Below are positions 1 through 8,704 of a stretch of 38,792 bases of DNA, one piece after another. The stretch spans positions 1-38,792 of the forward strand of contig CAZKZP010000027.1 of NCBI GenBank assembly GCA_964557295.1, given 5' to 3'. The stretch comes from JBFMHP01 sp964557295. Lineage in GTDB: Bacteria > Pseudomonadota > Gammaproteobacteria > RBG-16-57-12. Each line of letters starts with the position of its first letter. Within the stretch, counting starts at the first letter, position 1. Position numbers and translations under genes: made by a program. The notes below the pieces were generated by a model. It made no database searches. It had not been told where the DNA came from and saw only the letters and a program-made list of their open reading frames with translations.

Positions 1-8
1 CACGCACA

Positions 9-71
9 TGTAGGAGCATGCTTCAGCATGCGATCATGTCTGTCCATCGCCATCTGAAGATGGCTCCTACA
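9..71. repeat. REP-like palindromic pair (BIME-like)
   Basis: Two REP-like hairpins face each other. The outer arms TGTAGGAGC (9-17) and GCTCCTACA (63-71) are perfect inverted copies. Inside them are the hairpins GCATGC-TTCA-GCATGC (16-31) and GCCATC-TGAA-GATGGC (49-64), whose loops are reverse complements of each other. The half unit GTAGGAGC-stem-TTCA-stem-GCGA resembles Pseudomonas-type REP sequences. The element lies beyond the 3' end of the minus-strand DUF1501-like gene, and a related one lies at 8581-8648. Family assignment is by pattern only. Confidence 0.7.
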
Positions 72-120
72 ACGAACCTGGTTTCCTAAGCGGTGTGTGG
101 GGGGCAATCGATCTTGGCCG

Positions 121-171
121 CATTGCGCCGAATGGATCACATCCGGCGCAATGCCCTGCGGTTATTGCGCC
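121..171. repeat. GGCGCAAT/ATTGCGCC triple inverted repeat
   Basis: CATTGCGCCG (121-130) is a perfect 10-base inverted copy of CGGCGCAATG (144-153). The latter is also complementary to ATTGCGCC at 164-171, so two mutually exclusive hairpins can form. It sits just downstream of the stop of the minus-strand DUF1501-like gene. I recall similar GGCGCAAT...ATTGCGCC elements scattered between genes in several Gammaproteobacteria. It could act as a transcript-end structure, but there is no clear T-tract. Confidence 0.55.
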
Positions 172-187
172 CTGCGGGGCTGTTTCT

Positions 188-1771
188 TTAAGCGAGCGGT
201 CCGTAGGCCAGCAGGCTGTCGATCAGCGTTGCATTGGCATTGCTCAGGCCCATGCCGGGGAACAGGGTGGCGAACTGCCCCTGTTGTCCGTGCAACGCCA
301 TGTAATTGAGGAGGACGGTTTCCACCAGCAGGTTGACGTTGTTCGCCGCCGGGCTGGAGGCGGTTTCCACTGAGCCGTCGGCGCGGAAGTAGCCGATCTG
401 TTGTTTGAGCGGCGTCGGGCGGCCGCCGGGGTTGTAGATCAGGAAGAACGAGGCGGCGACGTCGGAGTTGTCGCCGGTCCACACGCCCTTGCCGCGGCCG
501 TCGGGGGAGTTGTCGATGGTACCGTTGCTGGTGAGCGAGCCGTCGCTGAACACGTAGAGCATCAGCGGCTTGCCCTTGCGCGCGGCGTATTCCAGGCAGG
601 CGCCCATGCATTGGCCGGCGCGCAGGTCGCGCCGTTCGCCGGTGGAGCGGTCGCCGGTGTGATAGTCATAGCCGCCCATGCTGATGGTGCCGGCGCCGGC
701 GTAGCCATTGATCACCATCTTCATCACCGAGGCGGTCTTGCGGAATTCGCCGTCGCTGTCGAACTCGGCTTGCGTGAAGATCCCGCTCGGTCCGACGATG
801 TCGGCATCCTTGGTCGGGTCGAGGGCATCGGGGCTGCCGTACTCGTCGACGATGGTGGCGCTCTTGACGTATTCACACTGCATGCGGTCCTTGGCGGCTT
901 GGTCGGCGGTGGCGCCGAGCAAGGTGTCGCTGCGGTCGAGTTTCTTCTTGCTCAGCCGCTCGACCGATTCCATGATGGCTACGGCTTGATCCTGGGAGAA
1001 GGTGCCGACCATCTTGCCGGTGTCGACCAGGCCGGTCACATCGGTGGGACGGTCGACCTTGGTGGGCCGGATCTCGGGATTGATCAGCATCGCGGGGGAG
1101 AGCGAGTTGCCGCCGGACATGGAGCTGCTCGAGCCGACCAAGGTGACGAGTTTGCCGAAGCCGAGCGCATAGTTATCGCTCGCGTAGCGCGCGATGCCGT
1201 ACATCGGATTGTGCGGATTGTTGCCGGTGTCGTTTTCCGAACGCGCCGGGATGACGGCGCCGTTGACGTTCGCCGCGGTGGCGGTGACATTGATCCGCCG
1301 CTTGATGCCGCGCAGGAAGGCGCTGTCTTTATGGAACGGCAGGCCGAGCGTGGTATCGGTGTAGCTGAGGCCGTCGGTCGGATCGGTCATCGAGGGCAGC
1401 ATGTCCCCGGGCAGACCCATCTTGGCGTAGCCGGCGGTGTTGAGGAAATCCAGCGGTCCGCCCGCCTTGCCGGCGAGCACGTTGGAGCCGACGATATTGG
1501 CGCCGCCCGCCAGATCGATGCAGATGAAGGGGATTTTGGCCGCCAAGGCCCCTTTGAGACCGCAGCTATTCGCCAGGCTTTCGATATCGGTCGAGAGCGC
1601 CGCCTGGGCGTTGCCCGGATTGGCGAACAGGCTGAAGAGGCTCGGGGCGAGGGTGATGCCGAGGCCGCCGATGAGCCCTTGCGCCAGGAAATCGCGGCGC
1701 GTCACCGGACGCTTGTGGTCCCGATGCAGCAGTGGTTCGTCGAGTCCGAGTGATTTACGTTTCTTGGCCAT
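188..1771 (-). CDS. Tat-exported DUF1501-like protein
   Basis: A protein of about 527 residues with a twin-arginine signal near its start (TRRDFLAQGLIGG, then a hydrophobic stretch ending near NAQAA), so it is probably exported folded to the periplasm. The body recalls DUF1501/sulfatase-like proteins: an early IDLAGGAN segment and a late MGGYDYHTGDRSTGERRD block followed by LYVFSDG. I chose ATG 1771 because it puts the Tat motif near the N-terminus; the open frame upstream overlaps the preceding gene. It is the last gene of a minus-strand trio, 17 bases after the LamG lipoprotein gene. DUF1501 genes commonly accompany DUF1585/1588/1592-type cytochromes in Planctomycetes and relatives, which fits the neighbour at 4405. 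The catalytic role, if any, is unknown. Confidence 0.6.
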   Translation of the reverse strand: MAKKRKSLGLDEPLLHRDHKRPVTRRDFLAQGLIGGLGITLAPSLFSLFANPGNAQAALSTDIESLANSCGLKGALAAKIPFICIDLAGGANIVGSNVLAGKAGGPLDFLNTAGYAKMGLPGDMLPSMTDPTDGLSYTDTTLGLPFHKDSAFLRGIKRRINVTATAANVNGAVIPARSENDTGNNPHNPMYGIARYASDNYALGFGKLVTLVGSSSSMSGGNSLSPAMLINPEIRPTKVDRPTDVTGLVDTGKMVGTFSQDQAVAIMESVERLSKKKLDRSDTLLGATADQAAKDRMQCEYVKSATIVDEYGSPDALDPTKDADIVGPSGIFTQAEFDSDGEFRKTASVMKMVINGYAGAGTISMGGYDYHTGDRSTGERRDLRAGQCMGACLEYAARKGKPLMLYVFSDGSLTSNGTIDNSPDGRGKGVWTGDNSDVAASFFLIYNPGGRPTPLKQQIGYFRADGSVETASSPAANNVNLLVETVLLNYMALHGQQGQFATLFPGMGLSNANATLIDSLLAYGPLA

Positions 1772-1788
1772 GATCGCGATTCCTTCGT

Positions 1789-4395
1789 TTATTGCAACAA
1801 GATAGCGGCGCTGCCCAGCACGGCGGTGCACATGGCCTTGACCACGGCCTTGGTGCAGGTGGCGTCCTGAGCGGTGCAGCTGTTGGAGATCTTTGCGAAC
1901 AACGTATTGGTGTTGGCAGGATCGGTCAGCTCGTATTTCACCTCGGCCCGGGTCGGCATGTTCGCCAGCATTACGCTGCTGCTGTCGGGCAGGCCGAGCA
2001 TGCGGTTGTAGAGTGCGTCGACGAGGTTATTCTTGGCGGTCGAATCCCCGCTGCCGAAGGCGGTGGAAACGCCGGAGTCAAATGCGAAGCTGCCGAAGAA
2101 GTTGCTACGCAATGTGGAGTCGTCCACCAGCGCGCTGCAATATTCGATGGCCAGCTGCGCGACCGCCATCTGGTGCGCGGCGAGGAAGCCGTCGAGGTTC
2201 TCCGCCGTCGGCAGTTGCTGGCGAACGGTGTCATAAGTGGTTTTGACAGCAGGCTGAGCCTGGCTGACGCCGGTGATGGAGGACATCGTGGCGCTGATCT
2301 CCTCGAAGGTGCGCAGGCTCACCGCGGAGGTCGCCGGTAGATCCACCGGGGTGCCTGCCGTGCCGCCGGGTTCGGCCGGACGGCTGTAGGCCCTGACGCC
2401 CAGCACATCGAAGGTAAGGAAAAACTGATCGAATTCCGGTCCTTGCTCCAGCGGGATGATGGTGCCCATCTCCGACAAGACCTGCACCTTATTGGTAAAG
2501 CGCGGGTCGGTGACCAAGGACGATGAGTCGATGGGGATGTCGAGGTTGGTATAGGCCTGGCCGACCGGCGATTCCTTGCCGTTGATGCCGATGCGCATGC
2601 CGATCAAGTCGAAATTGAATGACATATTGGCGGCGTCGAGGGTCACGAACAGCGGCCGGTTGAACAGGTAGCTGTAGGTGTCGTACTGGCTGGCCTCGAA
2701 CAGGACATAGCTCTCGTTGAGGCCGGTGGCCGCCGAGATGTTGAACATCAGGAAATATTTCTCGCCCACGCCGGCGTCGAAGTTCTGTTTGATCTGCGCT
2801 TGAGTCAGGGCGTGATCGTGAACCGCCACGAAGCGGATCTTGCCTTGCCAGGGCTGGCTGCCGTTCGGTGAGTTACCGAGCATGAAGGCGTAGTTGTCAT
2901 CCCAGTCCGCCAGGCCGGCGGCGGCAGTCTCATCTGCCACCGACGCCAGCTCGCCGTTGACGTAGATGCGGCGGCGGTTGGTGTAGTCGTAGGTCACCAC
3001 GACGTGCTGCTGCGAGGCTTGGAGTACTTCGGCGGCGTCGGGCGTGGACAAGGCGGGAGCACCATCCGCGCCGGTATTGCCGGTGCGGTTGTAGAAGTCG
3101 TAGTTATAGAGCGTCTGGCCCAGCATGAAGTTGCGCGCGGTGTTGGTGCCGGCGTAACTGATGATGGGGCGGTTTTCCTGGGTGACGTTGGCGGGCACGA
3201 CCCAAGCCTCGATCGAATACTGGCCGGTGGCCTTGATGCGGTCGCTCAGGAGTTTGCTGTTGGCGGTAGTCGCCTGAGCGCGGCCGCTGATGAATTCCAC
3301 GCCCCAGCCGCCGACCCAGTTGTAGTCCGTGCCTTGGTTGCCGCTCAGGGTGAGGTTGATGCCGTTGCCGGAGATGTCATAGATCGTTTTGCCGCTGCCT
3401 TCCTTGAATTCGTACTTGGCGATCACGTTGGTATCATCGCGCGTGCCGCCGCTGGCTGCCAGGCCGCCGGACAGTTCGAGTGCCTTGCTGGTGACCAGCG
3501 CGCCATTGACGGTGACCGTGGTGGCCGCGCCGGCGAGGCTGGCGATCGCCGCTTGCATCGCGGTGGCGTCGGCGGCGCAGTCGCTCCAGCAGTTATGGAA
3601 CTCATCGCGCAGCCGCACCACCAGGCGCGAGGAGGCCGGGTCGTTCAGATCCATCTTGGGTTTGGCCGCTTCATAGGCATCATCCACATTGTTCTCGGCA
3701 AAGAACGGTGCCTGCGGGGTGCGCGCCGAGGCGGCGTGGCAGTCCGCGCAATAATCCTTCAGCAGGGTATGAACCGGAGTGAATGCGGAAGAGGCCGGAA
3801 ACGCCTTGTAGCTCGAGATCGTGTCGCCCGCCGTGGCGCGCAGGGTGATCTGGGTGCTGCCGCTGGAGCCGCCGTTGCCCGAGGCCCAGGCGCTGATCAG
3901 CGAGGACAGGATATTGGCGCAGGCGTCATTGGAGGCCTCGCTGGTCCCGAGCCAGCAATGGTGCCCCTCCGCGACCTTGGTGACCATCGTGGAGGCGGCG
4001 GGAGTGGTGAGATTGACGATACCAAGCGCCGCATCGCGCGCGGCATTGAGGTTGTCGGTGCGGGCGAAGGGAACCGCGTGGCTTTGATCGTGGCAGCCGC
4101 TGCCGCCGCAGCGATTGCTCTCGCGCACGCCGTCCCAGACCGTGTCTTTATAGACGGCGGCATCGGCGTCATAGGCCGGGCCGGTGTAGACGAAGCCGCC
4201 GCTTCCCCCGCTGCTGCCGCCGGTGTTCGGCTGGCTGGAGGGTGTGACGGATTTACATCCCGCCGCGGTGATCAAGGCCATGCCCAGCATCAGACTGGCC
4301 AAGGTTTTCATGCCGGTTGCGGCAACGCCGGGGCGTCTCCGGTTGTGCGGTAGTGTGATGACGGTATCTTCCTGGTTACGCATAGTTTCCCCCAA
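1789..4395 (-). CDS. LamG-domain lipoprotein with two cytochrome-like modules
   Basis: An 868-residue predicted lipoprotein with lipobox ITAAGC (Cys47 from the first ATG). The true start may be Met5 or Met29, which would shorten the N-terminus. Residues about 75-175 and 200-290 look like two copies of one module. The first has CGGSGCH (Cys96, Cys101, His102; a CX4CH spacing) and ends in HHCW. The second has canonical CADCH (216-220) and ends in HNCW. Residues about 325-545 form a LamG/concanavalin-like fold (KYEFKEGSGKTIYDISGNG, later YSIEAWVVP and RRIYVNGE), usually a carbohydrate- or ligand-binding jellyroll. The C-terminal 300 residues are unassigned. It starts 9 bases after the DUF1588-like gene stops and precedes the DUF1501-like gene, so an operon is likely. 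Confidence 0.65.
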   Translation of the reverse strand: MGETMRNQEDTVITLPHNRRRPGVAATGMKTLASLMLGMALITAAGCKSVTPSSQPNTGGSSGGSGGFVYTGPAYDADAAVYKDTVWDGVRESNRCGGSGCHDQSHAVPFARTDNLNAARDAALGIVNLTTPAASTMVTKVAEGHHCWLGTSEASNDACANILSSLISAWASGNGGSSGSTQITLRATAGDTISSYKAFPASSAFTPVHTLLKDYCADCHAASARTPQAPFFAENNVDDAYEAAKPKMDLNDPASSRLVVRLRDEFHNCWSDCAADATAMQAAIASLAGAATTVTVNGALVTSKALELSGGLAASGGTRDDTNVIAKYEFKEGSGKTIYDISGNGINLTLSGNQGTDYNWVGGWGVEFISGRAQATTANSKLLSDRIKATGQYSIEAWVVPANVTQENRPIISYAGTNTARNFMLGQTLYNYDFYNRTGNTGADGAPALSTPDAAEVLQASQQHVVVTYDYTNRRRIYVNGELASVADETAAAGLADWDDNYAFMLGNSPNGSQPWQGKIRFVAVHDHALTQAQIKQNFDAGVGEKYFLMFNISAATGLNESYVLFEASQYDTYSYLFNRPLFVTLDAANMSFNFDLIGMRIGINGKESPVGQAYTNLDIPIDSSSLVTDPRFTNKVQVLSEMGTIIPLEQGPEFDQFFLTFDVLGVRAYSRPAEPGGTAGTPVDLPATSAVSLRTFEEISATMSSITGVSQAQPAVKTTYDTVRQQLPTAENLDGFLAAHQMAVAQLAIEYCSALVDDSTLRSNFFGSFAFDSGVSTAFGSGDSTAKNNLVDALYNRMLGLPDSSSVMLANMPTRAEVKYELTDPANTNTLFAKISNSCTAQDATCTKAVVKAMCTAVLGSAAILLQ

Positions 4396-4404
4396 AGCCT
4401 TGAA

Positions 4405-5625
4405 TTACTCGCCCTTGCAATAATCGGCGGTTTCGGCAAAGACCTGTTTGAGCTTGTAGTTACTGCCGATGAATGAAGTGGTGATGGTTTCGATCTTGGC
4501 GCGATCGGTGCCATTGGCCGGTTCGCGCAGGCAGACGGCCTTGAAGACCTTCTTGACTTGGCAGCTGGCGAAGGCGCGCGAGTTGCCCAGTTCTTCACCC
4601 AGGGATTTGGCACCATAACCCCCCGTCTTGGGCAGGGAGTCGCTCCAGCCCAGGAAGGCATTGGGACCCTTACGCCAGTAGTTGACCCAGTTGTCATCCT
4701 TGGTCACGTAACCATAGGGGAAGTTGTTGGCATTGATGAGGTATTTTGGTTGCACCGCGCTGGGGGTGTAGACGAGCTGACCATTGATGCCGGTCGGATC
4801 GGTGTTCACATCATACTGATAGTTGTAATAGGCGTAGGCCTGGACCAGCGGGTCCATGCCGGCATGGCAGCCCATGCAGGCGTTCATGAAGATGCGGCTG
4901 TCGCCACCGGGGCTGCGCGCGACGTCCTGGCGAATGCGGTCGTTCGGACGGGTGTTGTCCTTGATCTGCTCCATGTCGACGCACATATGGTTGAGCAGGG
5001 TGAAGCGGAACATGGCGCGATTGGTGCCGTCGATGAAAAAGGCCTTGGCCGCGGCGCGGCTGGTGATGACCCCGGCGGTGGCGGTCGGCGACAGTCCGTT
5101 CAGAGAAGATTGCGCAACTTGTTCCAGGTTGGTCTTGAGGTCGATGCCCTGAGATTCCATTTGTTCATAGTGAGTGTTGTTCGAGACGGAGTAGGGTGGC
5201 AGGCCCAAACCGGTTTTCCCCCGGTAGAGAATGTTGGCGGAGAGCAGTGTGTTGAATGGAACATCATCACGCACCATGCCGATGACGGTGGCGGTGTAGT
5301 CGTTCAACGGCGCAAACACGGTCTGTTCTTCGTTGGTCCATGGCGTGGCAAGGTTCTTCAGCGTGACATTGTAGAAGGCGCTGTTTTCCATCGCGGTGAA
5401 GGCGGCCTGCTGCGCATTTCCGGCGCGGACGTCGGCCTCCATGTCGTCGAGCACCGTCGCGGTCGGCGGCACGCCGGCGATGCGGTCGTGGATGCGCTTG
5501 GCTTGCTCGCGCGGACCGGCCACGGCAGTGGATGCACCCGCTGCGATCAGCGCAGATATCAGGATCGCCTGCATGATCGCATGCGGCCCCTTGCAATTGC
5601 GAAATCTCGTTTCCTTGGTCATCAT
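4405..5625 (-). CDS. Exported DUF1588-like monohaem protein
   Basis: A 406-residue exported protein. The hydrophobic stretch MQAILISALIAAGASTAVAG is a signal peptide core, so the start may be Met1 (5625) or Met18. One CxxCH motif, ACMGCHAGMDP (Cys250-His254), has the CxxCH...DP pattern that I associate with DUF1588-type domains of planctomycete-style cytochromes. The rest (NHMCVDMEQIKD, CQVKKVFKAVCLREP near the C-terminus) gives no further assignment. It is the first gene of the minus-strand trio and is divergent from the HzsA-like gene. Export and a covalent haem are well supported; the exact family is tentative. Confidence 0.6.
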   Translation of the reverse strand: MMTKETRFRNCKGPHAIMQAILISALIAAGASTAVAGPREQAKRIHDRIAGVPPTATVLDDMEADVRAGNAQQAAFTAMENSAFYNVTLKNLATPWTNEEQTVFAPLNDYTATVIGMVRDDVPFNTLLSANILYRGKTGLGLPPYSVSNNTHYEQMESQGIDLKTNLEQVAQSSLNGLSPTATAGVITSRAAAKAFFIDGTNRAMFRFTLLNHMCVDMEQIKDNTRPNDRIRQDVARSPGGDSRIFMNACMGCHAGMDPLVQAYAYYNYQYDVNTDPTGINGQLVYTPSAVQPKYLINANNFPYGYVTKDDNWVNYWRKGPNAFLGWSDSLPKTGGYGAKSLGEELGNSRAFASCQVKKVFKAVCLREPANGTDRAKIETITTSFIGSNYKLKQVFAETADYCKGE

Positions 5626-5842
5626 CTTCGTTCTCGGCTACCAGTGCTCTACAGAATCCCCATCACAGTCCGCTAATATATCGGACTTTTCGTGGGAGTT
5701 TTAACGACTATACCCCCAAAAACGCAGCCTTTTTGAGAGGGTTGTCACAGAACATGAAAAACCACTTGAGTAGTATTGTAATGGGTCAGTCAGCAATGAG
5801 TATGCGAATATGAGTAGCGGCGCGTGTCACTATGGAAACGGT
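5626..5842. promoter_or_regulatory. Divergent intergenic region with operator-like palindrome
   Basis: This gap separates the minus-strand DUF1588/LamG/DUF1501 trio from the plus-strand HzsA-like gene, so both promoters should lie here. AGTCCG (5667-5672) and CGGACT (5682-5687) form a perfect inverted repeat around the AT-rich spacer CTAATATAT, a plausible operator. The region is AT-rich compared with its flanks. I could not fix convincing -35/-10 pairs. Confidence 0.35.
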
Positions 5843-8524
5843 ATGCAGGTGAAGACTTCTCTCATTTCCCTCTTTTGTATTGTGTCCGTGGCGTTGACCG
5901 GATGCGTCGGCGGCAAGCAAGAGCCCGATCCGATGGTCGAGGATATCCCCGTCGCTTACGTCAAGCGGCCCTTGCTGCGCGATGATGATGGCGTCCTGGT
6001 GGATGAGGATGTGCGCGACGTCAATGACTTCCGCGCCGGCGGTGATCTGTATCTGCGCGACCGCGCCTCGCCCACCGCGCCCGACCGCAATATCACCTAT
6101 GAGATCACTCAGGGCATGGGGGATGTGAAGGATGTCGAGGTCTCCTATGACGGCACCAAGCTCCTGTTCGCGCTGCGCCTGCCGGAGATCGAAGGCGCCG
6201 ACGAGGATGAGCAGCCGACCTGGAACATCTGGGAGTACGACATCGAGAGCGCCGCGCTGCGCCGCATCATCCAATCCAACATCACCGCCGAGCAAGGTCA
6301 GGACGTGGCGCCGTTCTATCTGCCCGACGGGCGCATCGTCTTTTCCTCCACGCGCCAGGCCCGCTCGCGCGCCATCCTGCTGGACGAGGGCGTGGAGAAC
6401 GGCCTGACCAAGGACGGGGTTCCTTCTCTGGATGAAAATCAGCAAGAACCCGCCTCGGTGCTGCACGTCATGAATGATGATGGTACCGATATCAAGCAGA
6501 TATCCTTCAATCAAAGTCATGACCTCGATCCGGTGGTGCTGAGCAGCGGGGAGGTGTTGTTCAGCCGCTGGGACAACGCGGGCGCCAACAATGAAATCAA
6601 TCTTTATGAGATGAATCCCGATGGCACCGATGTGAAATTGGCCTACGGTTCCAACAGCCATGCCACGGGCACCACGGGCTCTACCGTGCAATTTGTCCAG
6701 CCGCGCGAGCTGCCGGACGGCCGCATTCTGACCGTGCTGCGCCCCTTCAACGGCACCGGTGGCGGCGGCCAGATCGTGGCCATCGACATCGCGAACTTCA
6801 TCGACAATGCCCAGGCCAGTTACTCTGGCGGCAGCGCCGGCGGTGCCGCGCAGCAGTCGATCACTTCGCTGGAGGTGCGCACGGATGGCGCGCCGTCGCT
6901 GGCCGGGCGGCTGCGCGCGGCCTACCCGCTGTGGGATGGCTCCAACCGCATCCTGATCAGCTGGAGCGCGTGCCGGGTGAATGACAACGGAAGAATCGTG
7001 CCGTGTACGCAGGATCTCTTGGATGCGGTAAATGCGCCCGTGGATCCTGAAAATCCTCCAACGGTTGTAGAGGCTGATCCGCTTTACGGTATCTATATTT
7101 ACGATCCGGCCGACGATACCCAGATGCCGGTGGTGGTGCCCGAGGAAGGTTATGTGTACAGCGACGTCGTGGTGCTGGAGGATCGCGCCTATCCGGTGGA
7201 CATCCCGGACGCGGTGGTCGATGCCGCTTTGGCCTCAGCCGGCTTCGGCATCCTCGATATCAAGAGCGTGCAGGATTTCGACGGCGCCTATAACGCACTC
7301 GGCAGCCCCGCCACGGACCTGGTGATCCTCGCCGATCCGAAACAGACCACCGCGGCCCAGCGCCCGGCGCGCTTCCTGCGCATCGAAAAAGCCGCGGCGA
7401 TCCCTGCAGAATTGGCCAATGGTGATCCGGTGCCGGGGTTTGCCTTTGGTCCTAACCGTGGGTTGGGCATGCGCGAGATCATCGGCTATGTGCCGATCGA
7501 GCCGGATGGCTCGGTGCGGGTGAAGGTGCCGGCGAACGTGCCGCTGGCCATCAGTATGTTGGATCAGAATGCGCGGCGCATCTCCTCGCGCCACGAGAAC
7601 TGGATCCAGGTGATGCCGGGCGAGAGCCTGGAGTGCAACGGTTGCCATACACGCACCACGACTCCTGCCCCGACTCCTGCTCCGCCCCCCAGTTTCCACG
7701 GTCACGCGGATGAGCCGCCCGCGCTGAACACCGGGGCCGCGATCGGCGGTGCGCCGTTCCCAAATACCGAGGCCACCTTCACGCCCAATGCGGGCGAGAC
7801 CATGGCGCAGGCCCGTACGCGCGTCAATCCCGCCGCGCTCGATCTCGATCATGATGTGGTCTATGAAGATGTCTGGACCGATCCCGATCCGGCCAAGGCG
7901 AATCGCCCCAAGGATGCCAGCTTCGGGTATCTCTATAGCGATCTCACGACGGCATTGCCAGTGTCTTCAGGGTGTCTGACCACCTGGAGCGTGTATTGCC
8001 GCATCGTGATCAACTACGAGACGCACATCCATCCGCTGTGGAACCTGCCGCGCGTCGATGGCGCGATGAACGATGTCACCTGCACCAAGTGTCATACCAC
8101 TGATAACATGGGCGCACTGCAAGTGCCGCCCGGCGTGAAGCAGCTCGACCTGACCGACGGCCCCTCCACGGCGAATCCGGACCAGTTCAAGGCCTACCGC
8201 ACCCTGGTGTTCAACAAGAACCAGCAGGAGATCCGTGGCGGCGTGCTGCAGGATGTGCAGGTGCTGACGGGTTTTGAAACTGACGAAAATGGTGATCCGT
8301 TGTTGGATGCCATGGGCAATCCGATCCCGATCTTCGCGCCGGTCAACATCCCGCCGGCCTTGCAGGCGGGCAATGCGCGCGGCAGCACCAGCTTTTTCAG
8401 TGTGTTCGCCGCCGGCGGCACGCACGCGGGCTATTTGACGCCCGCCGAGCTGCGTTTGATTTCGGAGTGGGTGGATATCGGGGCGCAGTATTATAATGAC
8501 CCCTTCGCCGTGCCGGTCGATTGA
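5843..8524 (+). CDS. HzsA-like propeller lipoprotein with two CxxCH motifs
   Basis: An 893-residue predicted lipoprotein (VALTGC lipobox close to the ATG at 5843; an in-frame ATG at 5810 would give a longer N-terminus). Residues about 80-350 carry PD40/TolB-like propeller repeats: PDGRIVFSSTR, NDDGTDIKQISF and LYEMNPDGTDVK with LPDGRILTVLRPF. Two haem motifs follow, CNGCH (Cys598-His602) and CTKCH (Cys747-His751). This layout resembles the hydrazine synthase alpha superfamily, whose members also occur far outside anammox bacteria. I infer only a periplasmic or surface haem protein; no beta/gamma hydrazine synthase subunits are nearby. It is divergent from the DUF1588/LamG/DUF1501 trio and followed by REP-like repeats. 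Confidence 0.65.
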   Translation: MQVKTSLISLFCIVSVALTGCVGGKQEPDPMVEDIPVAYVKRPLLRDDDGVLVDEDVRDVNDFRAGGDLYLRDRASPTAPDRNITYEITQGMGDVKDVEVSYDGTKLLFALRLPEIEGADEDEQPTWNIWEYDIESAALRRIIQSNITAEQGQDVAPFYLPDGRIVFSSTRQARSRAILLDEGVENGLTKDGVPSLDENQQEPASVLHVMNDDGTDIKQISFNQSHDLDPVVLSSGEVLFSRWDNAGANNEINLYEMNPDGTDVKLAYGSNSHATGTTGSTVQFVQPRELPDGRILTVLRPFNGTGGGGQIVAIDIANFIDNAQASYSGGSAGGAAQQSITSLEVRTDGAPSLAGRLRAAYPLWDGSNRILISWSACRVNDNGRIVPCTQDLLDAVNAPVDPENPPTVVEADPLYGIYIYDPADDTQMPVVVPEEGYVYSDVVVLEDRAYPVDIPDAVVDAALASAGFGILDIKSVQDFDGAYNALGSPATDLVILADPKQTTAAQRPARFLRIEKAAAIPAELANGDPVPGFAFGPNRGLGMREIIGYVPIEPDGSVRVKVPANVPLAISMLDQNARRISSRHENWIQVMPGESLECNGCHTRTTTPAPTPAPPPSFHGHADEPPALNTGAAIGGAPFPNTEATFTPNAGETMAQARTRVNPAALDLDHDVVYEDVWTDPDPAKANRPKDASFGYLYSDLTTALPVSSGCLTTWSVYCRIVINYETHIHPLWNLPRVDGAMNDVTCTKCHTTDNMGALQVPPGVKQLDLTDGPSTANPDQFKAYRTLVFNKNQQEIRGGVLQDVQVLTGFETDENGDPLLDAMGNPIPIFAPVNIPPALQAGNARGSTSFFSVFAAGGTHAGYLTPAELRLISEWVDIGAQYYNDPFAVPVD

Positions 8525-8546
8525 GGCGTCGATGGTAGAAGCGTGC

Positions 8547-8569
8547 TTTGCCTACACGGATGTAGGCAA
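8547..8569. repeat. Hairpin after the HzsA-like gene
   Basis: TTGCCTACA and TGTAGGCAA form a 9-base perfect stem around the loop CGGA, about 25 bases after the stop of the HzsA-like gene. No T-run follows, so it is a weak terminator candidate. It may be an mRNA 3'-end stabiliser or part of the REP-like cluster beside it. Confidence 0.5.
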
Positions 8570-8580
8570 GGGGCGCGAGC

Positions 8581-8651
8581 ATGGAGCGGAAGCTTCGGCT
8601 CGCGAGAATCCGCGAGGACGCTATCGCAAGCTCAAGCTTGCTCCTACAACT
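8581..8651. repeat. Second REP-like pair
   Basis: An inverted unit at about 8624-8649 reads, on the minus strand, GTAGGAGC-AAGC-TTGA-GCTT-GCGA, matching the unit layout at 9-71. A more diverged direct unit occupies about 8582-8604 (GGAGC, GGAAGC-TTCG-GCTC, GCGA). Both this element and the one at 9-71 end in GCTCCTACAAC. Each lies at the 3' end of a transcription unit, the usual REP position. Confidence 0.6.
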
Positions 8652-8704
8652 GACGTTCTCAATAGACATAGAAAAATAACCAGGTAAGTACAAAGAACAA
8701 ACCG

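Noticed and set aside
401..1753. A 450-codon open frame on the plus strand opposite the DUF1501-like gene
   Set aside because: Low-complexity Val/Gly/Ala/His/Arg translation typical of the antisense of a high-GC gene; the minus strand has a Tat signal and family motifs.
3004..4353. A 449-codon plus-strand frame opposite the LamG lipoprotein
   Set aside because: No signal or domain pattern; the antisense frame has lipobox, haem motifs and LamG.
4558..5676. A 372-codon plus-strand frame opposite the DUF1588-like gene
   Set aside because: Antisense composition only; the opposite frame carries the signal peptide and CMGCH site.
5843..8524. True hydrazine synthase
   Set aside because: Only an alpha-like subunit is present and no other anammox gene is visible, so activity cannot be claimed.
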